From assembly GCF_000092185.1 (NCBI RefSeq), contig NC_014160.1, forward strand, positions 186,001 through 250,000: DNA of 64,000 nt, read 5' to 3'. This document shows, piece by piece, positions 1 to 10,287 of this stretch (position 1 is its first letter; each line of letters opens with the position of its first letter). The position numbers were made by a program, and so were the translations under genes. Below the pieces are notes generated by a model, which was not told where the DNA came from, made no database searches, and saw only the letters and a program-made list of their open reading frames with translations. The stretch is from Thermosphaera aggregans DSM 11486. GTDB lineage: Archaea; Thermoproteota; Thermoprotei_A; Sulfolobales; Desulfurococcaceae.

Positions 1-52
1 GATAATTATCATATACCACAACAGGATTAAATTCATAAGTGGTGCAGATACC

Positions 53-661
53 GTGTCTTTAAACAGTGAATGGTTGGAGATTATTTACGAAATACAAAAT
101 TGTAAAAAATGCAGGCTACATGAAAACAGGATTAACACTGTCCCCGGCGAAGGTCCTTTAACTGCAAAAGTTGTATTAATCGGAGAAGCCCCCGGGAGGA
201 AAGAAGACGAAGTGGGTAGCCCCTTTGTTGGCCCTGCTGGAAGGCTTTTAAATACCTTACTTGAGAACTCCGGGCTAAAAAGAGAGGAGGTTTTCATTAC
301 AAATATAGTGAAATGTAGACCTCCCGGTAATAGGAAGCCTAGAAGAGATGAAATATCTCAGTGTCTGGGGTACTTGGGCCGTCAATTAAGATTGATAAAA
401 CCTAGGGTTTTAATCCTCCTGGGAAATACTGCTGCGGAAACGATTTATGGTTTATCAGGGGTTGAATGGCATGGAATGATGAGGGATCATGGGAAAATTT
501 TCGAGATCAATGTTTACGGGGTTAAAACCATATCGATTCCAACGTTTCACCCAGCGGCCGCTCTCTATAATCCCAGGCTCAGGACTATTCTTCTGGAAGA
601 CTTCACAAAGGTTGTGAAACCTGTCATAGAGGAGCTGGATAAAACCTTTACTCAGCCTTAA
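53..661 (+). CDS. udg: Type-4 uracil-DNA glycosylase
   Basis: Removes uracil from DNA, the first step of base-excision repair after cytosine deamination, which is heavy at high temperature. The 202-residue protein shows the family 4 signature: GEAPG at 44-48, the C-terminal HPAAA motif at 166-170, and four cysteines (17, 20, 88, 104) spaced as the [4Fe-4S] ligands. Length is normal for the family. The start is GTG at 53, just after the window edge, so the promoter is only partly visible. The stop overlaps the convergent S16-family gene by 4 bases. Confidence 0.93.
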   Translation: MSLNSEWLEIIYEIQNCKKCRLHENRINTVPGEGPLTAKVVLIGEAPGRKEDEVGSPFVGPAGRLLNTLLENSGLKREEVFITNIVKCRPPGNRKPRRDEISQCLGYLGRQLRLIKPRVLILLGNTAAETIYGLSGVEWHGMMRDHGKIFEINVYGVKTISIPTFHPAAALYNPRLRTILLEDFTKVVKPVIEELDKTFTQP

Positions 662-2382
662 TCTTCCCTATTTAAACTTAGAATTACGAGGGAAAACCCC
701 GCCGTGCATAAGATTACGAGGAATGGTATTAGGGAGTTTGGAACCATGGTGGGATCGAATAAATAGGTCGGGCCGTATTCAACCGGCTCGCTCAGGGTAA
801 ATACTAGAAAACTATATATGTAGGCGTGCAGGGTCATAATCTGGATGATGAGAGACTCCGTTATATAATCCATGGAGGAAGCATCGGTCAAGAATTCGGT
901 CATGGTTATTGATGAAGGTATGACGAGACCAAGCTTATTCATCACGTAGATGCTGAGCGATTTCAAGGAGTTGAGGAGAAATTCTTTAATGCTTGGGCTC
1001 CCCAGCACTGGGAAGATTTCATTTTTGATTAAAGCCGGATTAGCGTATAATTGTTCAGCCATTTTCTCCAAGGCTTTCAAAGTGTAGATAAGGTCAAGGA
1101 AGGTGTTTCCCGTGGAAGGTATGGGTTCAAAACCGGATAGGTAAGACATTGCAGTATAGTACGAGATGCTTGTCGATAGAAGCTCCTGCATCCTAGTCAA
1201 GTAGGTATTAAGTAATGAAACCGCTATGCAATTACGCCTCTCGTAGACATTACTAGCGTTAACCCATGCTAGGCTTGTTTCGGCCCGGGCTATCGAGTAC
1301 GAGTAGTTCCCTATTTTATAAATCAGCTCTATGCTTTCATCAGCGGCTTTGACAGCTTCCTCGGATTCTTCTATTCTCTTCAAAGCATTCACATACAGGT
1401 CAATGATCAAAGGGTTGTAGCACGTTTCGAGCCGGCTCTGCTGCTCGATAAATAGCCTTGCTTCTCTCACCTTATTCCTAATGGCTGAGATATTGTTCTC
1501 AAACTCGGGAAGAGATGTATGGTAGGAGTAATTCAAAAGGCTGGAATATCCATAGTAATAAGCCTGAAAGGCGATTGACGAGGCGGTATAGTAATGCTTT
1601 ACCTCAGCATAATTCGTGGAGAGGTTTAATAGGTTCAGCGACTTTTCGAGGAAGGAATCCGTCCACATTGAATTATTCAACGATGCGATGATTTGATTAG
1701 TTTTGTTATAGAAATTCATCCAAACTTCTTTAAAGTATGAGCTTAGAGAAGGAGCATACAGGTATTCATAGTTCAGCTCAGGGAACAAACTTTTTTGAGA
1801 AAACTTCTCATAAGCTTGAAATACTGTCAGGACAGGTTGATAAATCTCGTCTGAAATGTTTGATGAAAATGGACCCGTAACAAGTTTTAGCCCATAGGAT
1901 TTAGCGGCTTCCACCTTCTGGGCAACACCACCCACCCTACCTACGATTCCGCCGGGACCGATTATTCCCGTAGCCGATTTTAACGAATCGAAAGATTCAT
2001 TCCTCAGTAACGATATAGCGAAAATTGTGAAGAGTAGGGTCGCGCTCGTGCCTTCAACCTGGGCTAATCCTTGTACTGAAATAGTGTAGTCCAGCCGCCT
2101 ATAGTCTTCACCGGTTAGGAGAGAAGCGTATAGTAGGGCTAGTTTAAAAGATAAGAGGGTGTCCTGTGAGAACGCGTTTGAAGGGATTACTGTTATAACT
2201 CCTCTTCCAGGCGTTGAAACCGTGATGTAAACGTCAACTATTCGTCCCCTTCCCTCATTGTCGACGGCCAGTAAACTTAGCTTATAAGTAAAAGACTCCT
2301 TTGAAACATGTTCTCCTACACCCGTTAGAGTCGATGCTAAACACATAAGTAGTGCGATCATATGAATGGGTTTCAAGAACAC
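658..2382 (-). CDS. Secreted S16 (Lon-like) serine protease, COG1750 type
   Basis: A 574-residue exported protein. Residues 1-22 form a signal peptide or anchor, and a hydrophobic C-terminal segment (about 545-568) looks like a membrane anchor, so the body lies outside the cell. Residues 30-175 resemble the Lon-type proteolytic domain without an ATPase: GTSA with Ser113 as the likely nucleophile, and the GGVAQKVEAA stretch with Lys156 as the likely partner. The middle region is helical and tyrosine-rich with no domain I recognise. Family membership comes from the Ser-Lys motif layout; substrate is unknown. Confidence 0.75.
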   Translation of the reverse strand: MFLKPIHMIALLMCLASTLTGVGEHVSKESFTYKLSLLAVDNEGRGRIVDVYITVSTPGRGVITVIPSNAFSQDTLLSFKLALLYASLLTGEDYRRLDYTISVQGLAQVEGTSATLLFTIFAISLLRNESFDSLKSATGIIGPGGIVGRVGGVAQKVEAAKSYGLKLVTGPFSSNISDEIYQPVLTVFQAYEKFSQKSLFPELNYEYLYAPSLSSYFKEVWMNFYNKTNQIIASLNNSMWTDSFLEKSLNLLNLSTNYAEVKHYYTASSIAFQAYYYGYSSLLNYSYHTSLPEFENNISAIRNKVREARLFIEQQSRLETCYNPLIIDLYVNALKRIEESEEAVKAADESIELIYKIGNYSYSIARAETSLAWVNASNVYERRNCIAVSLLNTYLTRMQELLSTSISYYTAMSYLSGFEPIPSTGNTFLDLIYTLKALEKMAEQLYANPALIKNEIFPVLGSPSIKEFLLNSLKSLSIYVMNKLGLVIPSSITMTEFLTDASSMDYITESLIIQIMTLHAYIYSFLVFTLSEPVEYGPTYLFDPTMVPNSLIPFLVILCTAGFSLVILSLNRED

Positions 2383-2746
2383 CTCCCTCTTGAGCTTTCA
2401 GCGTAACACTGATCAATCACAGCTTACCAGCTCATAATTGCCGGGTTATCATCACCGCAGTACAATTAAGTTAAAACAGGGTTTAATATTTAACCCGCTA
2501 CTCGTTAACACCTACCCTTTTAAACCTGTTACCCACCGTTGAGGACGCGTAGGGTATTCTAAGAGGTTCCATGACGACTTATTTCTCAAGGCAGTGAGTG
2601 GTTGCCAATCTAAAGAGCAAGGATTTTACATTAAAGTCTAGCCTTCAGTATTATGATTCATGAGACAAAATTACCTTAACATATTTGATCACTATCACCA
2701 AGTATAAAACTGTCATTTAAGTAATAATAATTGTGGCGTAGACGTC
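2383..2746. other. Intergenic region with divergent promoters
   Basis: This 364-base gap separates the S16-family gene (leftward) from the DNA ligase (rightward). It is AT-rich near 2460-2510 and 2690-2730, as expected for TATA elements of both genes. The left part holds a weak C/D-box RNA candidate, listed separately. I see no other open reading frame of note and no repeat. Confidence 0.5.
2398..2455 (-). ncRNA. Candidate C/D-box guide RNA (weak)
   Basis: On the minus strand a perfect C box GTGATGA (2449-2455) is followed 58 bases on by a D box CTGA (2398-2401). Between them lie a degenerate D' (CTGG) and a degenerate C' (GTGATTG), the latter about 12 bases before D, which is normal archaeal spacing. 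The C-to-D' gap of 18 bases is longer than usual. It may be chance, or part of the leader of the S16-family gene. Confidence 0.28.
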
Positions 2747-4582
2747 ATGTCCCAAGTTCAACGAGACTTGCCTTTTAGGGTTATTGTTGATTTCTTCAAG
2801 AAGCTGGAGACAACGACGGCAAGAACACAGTTAACGGCAATCCTGGTGAACTTGTTTAAGCAGACTCCTCCAGATGTTATAGATAAAGTCGTCTACTTGA
2901 TACAAGCTAGGCTGTGGCCTGACTGGAAAGGATTACCCGAGCTCGGGATTGCTGAGAAATTATTGATAAAAGCAATATCCTTATCAACTAATTCCTCTGA
3001 GAAGGTTGTAGAGGAGATTTTAAAATCCAAAGGAGATGCGGGCTTAGCGGTTGAAGCATTGAAGACTCGTTCATTAGAGAAAAGCAAGGGAGTGACGCTC
3101 TTCACTTTTGCTGAGAAAAAGCAGGAGCTTACGGTAAACAAGGTTTACGAGGTTCTAACCAGGATTGCGCTGGCACAGGGTGAGGGCAGTAAAGACTTGA
3201 AGATAAGGCTTTTAGCCGGACTGTTATCCGATGCTAACCCGGAGGAAGCCAAGTATATTGTGAGGTTTGTAGAGGGGAAGCTGAGGCTGGGCATAGGAGA
3301 CGCTACGATAATGGACGCGCTCAGCATAGTCTACGCTGGAGGCGCACACTTACGCCCCCTCATCGAGAGAGCTTACAATCTAAGAGCGGATCTAGGGGAG
3401 GTAGCGAAAATACTTGCCTCTCAGGGTGTAGAGGCTATTAAACAGATAACTCCCATGGTTGGGATTCCGATAAGGCCAATGCTTGCGGAGAGGCTGAGCG
3501 ATCCCAAGGAAATATTGGAAAAGGTCGAGGGGGAAGCGTTTGTAGAGTTCAAGTATGATGGAGAGAGGGCTCAGATTCACAAAGATGGAAACAAAATCGT
3601 TATTTATTCTCGAAGACTGGAAAACATAACTCACCAGTATCCTGATGTTGTCGAGATGGCTTTGAAAAACATAAAGGCTGAGAAGGCAATACTGGAGGGA
3701 GAGATAGTCGCATATGATCCCAGCACTGGCGAGTTGAAGCCTTTCCAAGAGCTGATGCATAGGAAGAGGAAATACGACATACATGTCGCAGTGAAGGAAA
3801 ACCCGGTTAAAGTCTTCTTGTTCGATCTTCTCTACGAGGAAGGCGTGGACTATACTGTAAAAAGGCTTATTGAAAGAAGGAAGAGGCTTGAGGAAATAAT
3901 CGTTCAAACCGAGGAATTCAGGGTTGCCGAATACATTAGGACCTCCGATCCCGGCGAGCTAGAAAAATTCTTCCTTCAAGCAATAAGCGAGGGTGCTGAA
4001 GGAGTCATGGTTAAGGCTCTGCATGAAGGATCGGTTTACCAGGCTGGTACAAGGGGTTGGTTGTGGATTAAGTTTAAGCGAGACTATAGGAGTGAAATGG
4101 TAGACACTGTGGATTTGGTAGTGGTTGGCGCGTTTTACGGCAGAGGGAGAAGGGGAGGCAAGTTCGGCACTTTACTCATGGCTTCATACAATCCCAGTAA
4201 TGATACTTTTGAAACAGTATGTAAGGTTGGCTCCGGATTCACCGACGAGGACTTGGATAAGATTCCCGAATTGCTAAAGCCCTTCATCAGGGATAGAAAG
4301 CCTTTAAGAGTTGTAGCGGAGATGGAGCCGGATGTTTGGGTTGAGCCAGCCTTGGTTGCGGAAATAATAGGTGCTGAACTAACCCTCTCGCCGATACACA
4401 CCTGCGCCTATGGTAAGATCAAGCCTGAGGCAGGCATCTCGATAAGATTTCCGAGATTCATCCGGTGGAGGGATGATAAAAAGCCCGAGGATGCTACTAC
4501 GAGTGATGAGCTTGTGGAAATGTACAAGCTCCAGCTTAAAAGAATTGGTGAAAAGGTTGCCCAACCTGGTGAGGAAACCTGA
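2747..4582 (+). CDS. lig: ATP-dependent DNA ligase
   Basis: Seals nicks in DNA during replication and repair, using ATP to adenylate an active-site lysine. The 611-residue protein has the three archaeal ligase parts: a helical DNA-binding domain (about 1-235), the nucleotidyltransferase domain with the motif I lysine (KYDGER, Lys269), and a C-terminal OB fold ending in the IRFPRF stretch near 575. Length matches archaeal and eukaryotic ligase I. It starts at ATG 2747 and stands alone, with a long upstream gap. Confidence 0.96.
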   Translation: MSQVQRDLPFRVIVDFFKKLETTTARTQLTAILVNLFKQTPPDVIDKVVYLIQARLWPDWKGLPELGIAEKLLIKAISLSTNSSEKVVEEILKSKGDAGLAVEALKTRSLEKSKGVTLFTFAEKKQELTVNKVYEVLTRIALAQGEGSKDLKIRLLAGLLSDANPEEAKYIVRFVEGKLRLGIGDATIMDALSIVYAGGAHLRPLIERAYNLRADLGEVAKILASQGVEAIKQITPMVGIPIRPMLAERLSDPKEILEKVEGEAFVEFKYDGERAQIHKDGNKIVIYSRRLENITHQYPDVVEMALKNIKAEKAILEGEIVAYDPSTGELKPFQELMHRKRKYDIHVAVKENPVKVFLFDLLYEEGVDYTVKRLIERRKRLEEIIVQTEEFRVAEYIRTSDPGELEKFFLQAISEGAEGVMVKALHEGSVYQAGTRGWLWIKFKRDYRSEMVDTVDLVVVGAFYGRGRRGGKFGTLLMASYNPSNDTFETVCKVGSGFTDEDLDKIPELLKPFIRDRKPLRVVAEMEPDVWVEPALVAEIIGAELTLSPIHTCAYGKIKPEAGISIRFPRFIRWRDDKKPEDATTSDELVEMYKLQLKRIGEKVAQPGEET

Positions 4583-4738
4583 ATTAGAAGAATAGCGAGC
4601 CCCCGCTTCATCCTGGCCCTCCTCGGGGATGTCTGCGGAGTGTCGCGGGGACCTACCAATCATAATTTTTGAGCAAGCATTTTATTAACATTTCCCCATA
4701 GTTCGAAACAAATTGTTGGACTGGGGATGGGGAAGTAA

Positions 4739-5506
4739 TTGGTATCGGTCACTGTTTTCGCGGGAATGGCTGGTAGTGGGAAGACCAGTATCGTAGCGGG
4801 GTACTCTAAGTGGCTTAAAACCAGCTTGTTTGCACGAGTAGCCACCGTGAACCTAGATCCCGGTGTCGAAACATTACCGTACACACCAGTGTTCGATATC
4901 AGGAAATACTTTACATTGCGTGATTTGATGAAAAAATACGGGGTGGGCCCGAACGCAGCCTTCCTTAAATCCGCTGAAATGATATCATATTTAGCGGATA
5001 AAATCATGAGTGAAGAACCTTTTTCAAACCTCGATAAATGGGACTATATTTTAATCGATACCCCGGGCCAGCTTGAAGCTTTCATCTTCCAGCCTGAGGC
5101 AAGAGAATTCTTGGCAAGGCTTTCCAGTAAAACCAATCTAGTAGTAGGCTATTTGATCGATTCTTCCATGATAAGTAGTATACCGGATGCTGTCACGTCG
5201 TGGTTTATGTATGTTTTAATACAGGTGAAAACGGGCTTGCTGACTGTGCCAATTATTAGCAAGGCAGACCTGGCTCGCAACCCCTCATTACTCAAAGATT
5301 TGATCGAAAACCCTAGTGCCTTGGTTTCAAAAGAGTACTCTGTGGAGGGATTACAAGCCGAGATTATCCCGGAACTGATTCAGATAGCGATGAAAACAAA
5401 AGGGGCTTTAAGAGTCGTTATGGCTTCGATTCATGATAATGAGAGTTTTAGGAGTCTTCACAACGTGCTTCAGGAAGCTTTCTGTGCCTGTGGCGATTTA
5501 ACGTGA
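4739..5506 (+). CDS. GPN-loop GTPase
   Basis: A 255-residue GTPase of the GPN/XAB1 family, in eukaryotes linked to RNA polymerase II assembly. Visible motifs are the P-loop GMAGSGKT (9-16), the diagnostic GPN tripeptide at 70-72 in the insert, Walker B/G3 DTPGQ (107-111), and SKAD as the guanine-specificity motif. The start is TTG at 4739; a purine-rich GGGGATGGGGAAG stretch just upstream can serve as ribosome binding site. No operon partner is close enough to suggest a client. Confidence 0.9.
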   Translation: MVSVTVFAGMAGSGKTSIVAGYSKWLKTSLFARVATVNLDPGVETLPYTPVFDIRKYFTLRDLMKKYGVGPNAAFLKSAEMISYLADKIMSEEPFSNLDKWDYILIDTPGQLEAFIFQPEAREFLARLSSKTNLVVGYLIDSSMISSIPDAVTSWFMYVLIQVKTGLLTVPIISKADLARNPSLLKDLIENPSALVSKEYSVEGLQAEIIPELIQIAMKTKGALRVVMASIHDNESFRSLHNVLQEAFCACGDLT

Positions 5507-5579
5507 TCAACCGATTCCTAATAAATAATAAAACCTCTTATTAACAATTAACATGAGGTAAATCATCGAGGAGGTCGAA

Positions 5580-6098
5580 ATGTTAAATATCATAGTTGAC
5601 CCTGTGGCAGCGTTTTTCCTTCTAGTATACGGCTTCGTACTGTTGTTCGGAGGTAAGGGTATTGTCAAGTTAATAGTGGGCATAGGGTTTGGAGGATTTC
5701 TCGGGGCAGCGGGCTTTGTTCTTGCAAGCATGGTTTCAGGAGTAGGTGGCGGACTAATAGTTTTTCTCTTTATGTTCATAATAGGAGTTCTGATTGGTTG
5801 GTGGATTTTTAAAGCGTCGCTGAGCTTTCTCTCAGGTTTGACTGCATGGTATCTTTTAACAGGGCTCCTGGGTATCCCGCGCGTTTCTTCTACTTCACTA
5901 CTACTTCTGTTGGTTTTAATAGTAATCTTCTACGTTCTAATAGAGTCAGCCATCACTGGTGTTACCATTCTACTAGGAGCATTTTTAATATACCTTGCTC
6001 TCGAAACCTGGGCTGGTAGCATTCTCTCCCTCATAATAGTAGCTTTTCTAGTCATGTTTAGGATCGCGTGGATTCTTGACTCGAAGGGTGTACTGTAG
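5580..6098 (+). CDS. Small glycine-rich multi-pass membrane protein
   Basis: A 172-residue protein made almost entirely of hydrophobic helices (about five), with glycine runs such as FGGFLGAAG near 36. A strong ribosome binding site, GAGGAGGTCG, precedes ATG 5580. The stop is directly followed by the start of the DUF2070 gene, so the two are one transcription unit and probably work in the same membrane complex. I do not recognise the family and assign no function. Confidence 0.72.
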   Translation: MLNIIVDPVAAFFLLVYGFVLLFGGKGIVKLIVGIGFGGFLGAAGFVLASMVSGVGGGLIVFLFMFIIGVLIGWWIFKASLSFLSGLTAWYLLTGLLGIPRVSSTSLLLLLVLIVIFYVLIESAITGVTILLGAFLIYLALETWAGSILSLIIVAFLVMFRIAWILDSKGVL

Positions 6099-7805
6099 AT
6101 GGGATTGTACCGTCCGAAAAATGCTGTGGGCAGATACTATTCTGTCTTATTCTCTCTCCCTCATTGGAAAGTTTTAGCATCAGCCATAATTGCTATACTA
6201 TTTCTAGCTGTTGCCTTTCTCCGATACGAGTCAGTTCCGTTCATTGTTAATACCGTAGTAACGATTACTATTTTGGAGATTTATAGGAGAGTTGTTAGAA
6301 ACACAGTCTTCCATAAGCTGAAGAGGAGGGTGGGGCTAGCCTTTACAACATTGGTATACTCTCTCATATACTACGTAATATTTGGAGACTGGAGGGTTTC
6401 AATCATTTCTACAGCGATAATGTTAACTATTGTTATTCAAGGTTTAGATGGAACAAGGTGGTGGCGCTACATCGTTGCCATTATTCCACCGCTACTCACT
6501 CTTCTCTTCATAGATGAGGTAGCCTTCGAATTTCCCAGCACTTATATACTTCTCCTCTCTCTTTGTTTTTTGCTAATCGTGCTCTTAGACCTGGCAATCT
6601 TCATCGTTATTGGGAGGCACAGGATAAATGGTTTTAAAGCCCCTGACCTCGGATCTCTGTTTCTACGGAATTGGCTTAATGCTGACAGAGAAATAGAAAG
6701 GGTTTTCGACGGTCTGGGTGTTTATCAAAACGTGACTTCATACGTTTTTAGAACAAACAATTTCGCACTAATCTACACTGATCTCCACTATGGGCCATTC
6801 TCTAACACGGGAAGTAGCCAATTACCCATGATTATTAGAAGCATATACAGCAAGCTGGGGTTAGACGTTTATCTTCTCCACGGGTTTGGATCGCACGATA
6901 GAAATATTGCCAGCTCAAAATATGTTAAAGATTATCTAACTCGTTTAGAGACTAACATTTTTGACGATTGTAGGGAACAATTAAAATACCATGGCTCGTT
7001 CAAAGTGAGTAGTAGGAGTTACTGGGAGATTACGGGGATAGTTTTCGACAAACTCTCTCTCCTGATAGTTTCACGCCCTGTTAAAGGAATAGATGATCTC
7101 CCATACGAGTTACAAGTTGAGTATGCGCTGAAAGCTAAAGAGCTAAGCATCGGGGAGCTAATATTAATTGATGCACATAATTGGGAGAAGCAGGATGAGA
7201 TGGATTTTGAGGAGTTGAGGAGGACTCTCGAGGAATCCCTCGTTTTGATTAAAAAATTGAGGAGCAGGACTCCCGAGAAACCATTAGTTAAGCATCACTG
7301 TTTTAAAACTAGTGCACCTGGACTCATAGAGGGTGAAGCATGCCTCCTCCAAATATGGAGCTCAAACTATGAGAAAGTGGTGTTGCTTTTATTACGTGGC
7401 AATAATATGGAGCCAGGACTGCGTGAAGACCTGGCTGGGTTGTTAAGGAAGAGTCTGGGGGAAGAAGTAATTGTTGAAGTTTTAACAAACGATGAGCACT
7501 CGGAAACAGGCATTAGGGCTAATATAACATATATTCCAGTCCACAACAGTGAGAGCTTTAAGAAAGATCTTGAGGCCCAACTAGAGCGTTTTAAAACTAT
7601 CGACCCTGTTGAAAAATTATGTGTAAGTAAGATGAATCTGAACGTGAAACTCCTCGGAGACTCGGCTTTTCAACTCGAACAACTTGTTAGAAAGTCGTAT
7701 GTTGAATCAGCCCTCCTTTTAATAGCTTACGCGTTTCTCACACCTATACTGCTTAAGTTTATATGGGACTTCATATGGGACGCCCAGGGTTTTAGACCTT
7801 TTTAA
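6099..7805 (+). CDS. DUF2070 family archaeal membrane protein
   Basis: A 568-residue protein: an N-terminal block of about six helices (residues 20-180), a large soluble domain, and a final helix near 540-560. The soluble part carries the histidine-rich motifs of DUF2070: DLHYGPFSN (about 227-235), a following GSSQLP, and [11 protein letters not shown]. These histidines and aspartates look like metal or catalytic residues. The family is archaeal and uncharacterised. The gene starts right after the preceding membrane protein and ends on a palindrome that reaches into the tbp promoter. Confidence 0.8.
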   Translation: MGLYRPKNAVGRYYSVLFSLPHWKVLASAIIAILFLAVAFLRYESVPFIVNTVVTITILEIYRRVVRNTVFHKLKRRVGLAFTTLVYSLIYYVIFGDWRVSIISTAIMLTIVIQGLDGTRWWRYIVAIIPPLLTLLFIDEVAFEFPSTYILLLSLCFLLIVLLDLAIFIVIGRHRINGFKAPDLGSLFLRNWLNADREIERVFDGLGVYQNVTSYVFRTNNFALIYTDLHYGPFSNTGSSQLPMIIRSIYSKLGLDVYLLHGFGSHDRNIASSKYVKDYLTRLETNIFDDCREQLKYHGSFKVSSRSYWEITGIVFDKLSLLIVSRPVKGIDDLPYELQVEYALKAKELSIGELILIDAHNWEKQDEMDFEELRRTLEESLVLIKKLRSRTPEKPLVKHHCFKTSAPGLIEGEACLLQIWSSNYEKVVLLLLRGNNMEPGLREDLAGLLRKSLGEEVIVEVLTNDEHSETGIRANITYIPVHNSESFKKDLEAQLERFKTIDPVEKLCVSKMNLNVKLLGDSAFQLEQLVRKSYVESALLLIAYAFLTPILLKFIWDFIWDAQGFRPF

Positions 7806-7823
7806 ACCCGAGGGTTTATAAAT
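7803..7823. promoter_or_regulatory. Palindrome overlapping the TATA box of tbp
   Basis: TAAACCC-GA-GGGTTTA (7803-7818) is a perfect inverted repeat with 7-base arms. It overlaps the stop codon of the upstream gene and runs into TTTATAAAT (7815-7823), the likely TATA box of tbp, about 20 bases before ATG 7844. It could be an operator, a terminator stem or both. Confidence 0.45.
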
Positions 7824-7843
7824 TAACTCATCAGGGGGTATTT

Positions 7844-8425
7844 ATGAGCAGTGGGGCTGTTTTAAAGCCGAGTTATAAAATAGAAAACATTGTTGCCACC
7901 GTCATATTAGAGCATGAGCTTGACCTTGAGCTCATCGAAACGCGTATTCCCGCGATCACATATAAGCCGGATCAGTTTCCCGGTTTAATTTTCAGACTCG
8001 ACAAGCCCAAGACCACGGCCCTTATTTTCAAATCCGGAAAAATGGTTGTCACAGGTGCTAAAAGCACCCAACAGTTAATCGAGGCCGTTAAGAGAATGAT
8101 AAAGGTTTTATTGAAATACGATATTAAGGTTACAGGTAAGCCCAGGATACAGATTCAAAACATAGTTGCGAGTGGAGATATCGGAGCTTACGTTCATTTA
8201 GAGAAGGCAGCATACCTTCTCGAAGACAGCATGTATGAGCCGGAACAGTTCCCCGGGCTTATCCACAGAATGAGGAGTCCGAGAGTCGTGCTCTTGATAT
8301 TCAGCAGTGGTAAAATGGTAATAACGGGTGCGAAAGAAGAGGTTGAAGTGGAGAAAGCAGTTGTGAATATTGGAAACCAGCTTCTCGAGCTAGGATGCAT
8401 CGCAGGGATCAGGGAGGAGTTATAA
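7844..8425 (+). CDS. tbp: TATA-box-binding protein
   Basis: General transcription factor that binds the TATA box and recruits TFB and RNA polymerase. The 193-residue protein is two copies of the TBP saddle repeat: [20 protein letters not shown] and [20 protein letters not shown] occur once in each half (first near 46 and 65, second near 137 and 156). Length is typical for Archaea. The start ATG 7844 follows a GGGGG ribosome binding site; a palindrome in its promoter may allow self-regulation. Confidence 0.97.
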   Translation: MSSGAVLKPSYKIENIVATVILEHELDLELIETRIPAITYKPDQFPGLIFRLDKPKTTALIFKSGKMVVTGAKSTQQLIEAVKRMIKVLLKYDIKVTGKPRIQIQNIVASGDIGAYVHLEKAAYLLEDSMYEPEQFPGLIHRMRSPRVVLLIFSSGKMVITGAKEEVEVEKAVVNIGNQLLELGCIAGIREEL

Positions 8426-8458
8426 GAGGAGTATCTAATATTATTTTTTAGTGATGAA

Positions 8459-8959
8459 GTGAGCAGCCACATGGACCCTGCTAGGGATGATGACCTTACA
8501 GCTCACTCTGAATATTCCTCCAAAATCACGCCTGGATTGATCGTCTTAATAGATTTAGACCGCTTCAAAGAGTACACTGTTATGAAAGGTTTAAACCCTT
8601 ACACCCCCAACGACGTGACAGGAGAGCTTACGAGACTTGTTGAGGACCTTGCTATCAAATATAGAGGGGTAGTTGTTTATGGGCTAGACTATGCTAGAGG
8701 AACGGAGGAAGCATTAGTAGAAATACCGTTTGGATGTGAAGACGTTGACTCAATCATCAAGGATTTGGAAAGGTTGAAAAACTTAATTAACAGTTACGGC
8801 GTTGGCGTCACAATAGTGGTTGTGCATGATTATGTTTCAGGGATGCCGGCTCCAAATAGGAGGGATGCTTATCACGCAACTCCTGGAAGGAAGAGAGCAG
8901 TGAAAATCCTGAATGGTTTGAAAAAAAGAGGCGGCAATATTCTTTACGTTGAATGTTGA
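8459..8959 (+). CDS. Conserved archaeal protein, possible palm/cyclase-like fold
   Basis: A 166-residue soluble protein starting at GTG 8459, 33 bases after tbp. The opening LIVLIDLDRFKEYT and the later strand pattern are reminiscent of the palm fold used by GGDEF proteins and archaeal GTP cyclohydrolase III, but no complete catalytic signature is visible. The C-terminal stretch with DAYHATPGRKRAVKIL looks conserved. Function is unknown; the fold remark is inference from a short motif. Confidence 0.6.
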   Translation: MSSHMDPARDDDLTAHSEYSSKITPGLIVLIDLDRFKEYTVMKGLNPYTPNDVTGELTRLVEDLAIKYRGVVVYGLDYARGTEEALVEIPFGCEDVDSIIKDLERLKNLINSYGVGVTIVVVHDYVSGMPAPNRRDAYHATPGRKRAVKILNGLKKRGGNILYVEC

Positions 8960-8961
8960 AG

Positions 8962-10158
8962 TTAAACGTATTCCTCTATCTTAACTGGTTTAAACCCAAC
9001 GTAGTCAAGGAATCTAAGCCTCTTTGGTATGGGTGGATGAGTGCTCATTATTTCCCTGATGCCTCCCTCTTCTTTCCTCTTCAACTCCTCTATAACCTGA
9101 TCAACATCCACATTGAAATCTCTCGGGGGTGGGGGCATGTAGTGGTAGAACGGGTTTGCGAAGGCCTCGGCTAAGGCATATATGAAGAGAGTCTTCAACT
9201 TGCTGTTGGATAATCTATCATATCCTATCTCGTAGTTCTCGTAGTAGATGTGTAGTTTTGCGAGAGCCCGTTGCATACTTCTCGGAGAAGATACTTTAGC
9301 TCCATGAGCGTCAGCATAATACTCTCTTAACCGGCTGAAGGCGAGCACTAAGATTTGAACAATGAAGCTTAACACGACGGCAGCAATGCCTATCAAGATG
9401 AAGAATACGCCCCCGCTTCCCCTTCGATCCCTGGAGGATAGTCTTAAAGCACTGCTGAGTATGCCTGCCCGTATCAAAGTGGTGCCGAGATAGTAAATGA
9501 GGCTGGGGAATATTCCCATGAACAACATTAATGCATTATCTCTGTGTTTATGGTGTCCTAGTTCGTGTCCGATCACCGCTTCTAACTCCTCCCTATTCGT
9601 TATCCTCAACATTTCTGTCGAAACAGCAACATACTTGCCAAATAGTAGATTACCGTATGCGAATGCGTTAGGCGGCCCTCTAACCACTACTGCTTTAGGA
9701 GGTTTCCTGAACCCTGCTCTTTCAGCTACACGATTTACAATTTCTTGCAATTCTGCATCAGGCTTGGCCCCATATGCAAGATTGATCATTAGTGGGGAGA
9801 AAAGATATGACAGCAGGTTGATTATTAAAATAAATACTGCGAATCCGGCAATAAACAATGTTGAAACAACAAACCCAGCAACCTCGGCCACGGCTGTGAA
9901 TATTAGCACGAGCCCGGCTATCCCTGCAAACACCGCTAATGCTCCTGCAAGGTACATGGATGTGTATAGAGAGAACCTGTTGGTAAGCTTCCTAGCAACC
10001 TTTGGCGCTATTAGGCCTGCCAGGATCATAAGGGCGATGAAACCGATAGCGTAAGCTATAATCATAGCCGCGAACCAGCCTATGTCGTAAAACAATAGCC
10101 ACATCATCAACACCATTATTGTTAAACCCTTCCAAATCCTAATAAATGTTGGAAACAT
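8962..10158 (-). CDS. htpX: M48 family membrane zinc protease (HtpX-like)
   Basis: Membrane protease for quality control of membrane proteins. The 398-residue protein has N-terminal helices (about 10-50, 65-125), the zinc motif HELGH at 198-202 facing the cytosol, two more helices (about 210-270), and the third zinc ligand region with EYYADAHGA near 285-293. This order is that of HtpX. It runs convergent to the preceding gene, leaving almost no gap. Confidence 0.93.
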   Translation of the reverse strand: MFPTFIRIWKGLTIMVLMMWLLFYDIGWFAAMIIAYAIGFIALMILAGLIAPKVARKLTNRFSLYTSMYLAGALAVFAGIAGLVLIFTAVAEVAGFVVSTLFIAGFAVFILIINLLSYLFSPLMINLAYGAKPDAELQEIVNRVAERAGFRKPPKAVVVRGPPNAFAYGNLLFGKYVAVSTEMLRITNREELEAVIGHELGHHKHRDNALMLFMGIFPSLIYYLGTTLIRAGILSSALRLSSRDRRGSGGVFFILIGIAAVVLSFIVQILVLAFSRLREYYADAHGAKVSSPRSMQRALAKLHIYYENYEIGYDRLSNSKLKTLFIYALAEAFANPFYHYMPPPPRDFNVDVDQVIEELKRKEEGGIREIMSTHPPIPKRLRFLDYVGFKPVKIEEYV

Positions 10159-10287
10159 TGCTTGCGACGGGGTCCTTGCCCGAGTTCTTGTTCAATTGGC
10201 ACATTTTTAATGCACACTGTGTTCTTACGGATGCTGAAGCGGGTTCCCAGGGGGATTGTTCTTTAAGCTTAATTAAAAATATATGAG

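Noticed and set aside
3392-3907. 171-codon open frame antisense to the DNA ligase gene
   Set aside because: It lies wholly inside the conserved ligase gene on the other strand, shows no family features and follows from ligase codon bias.
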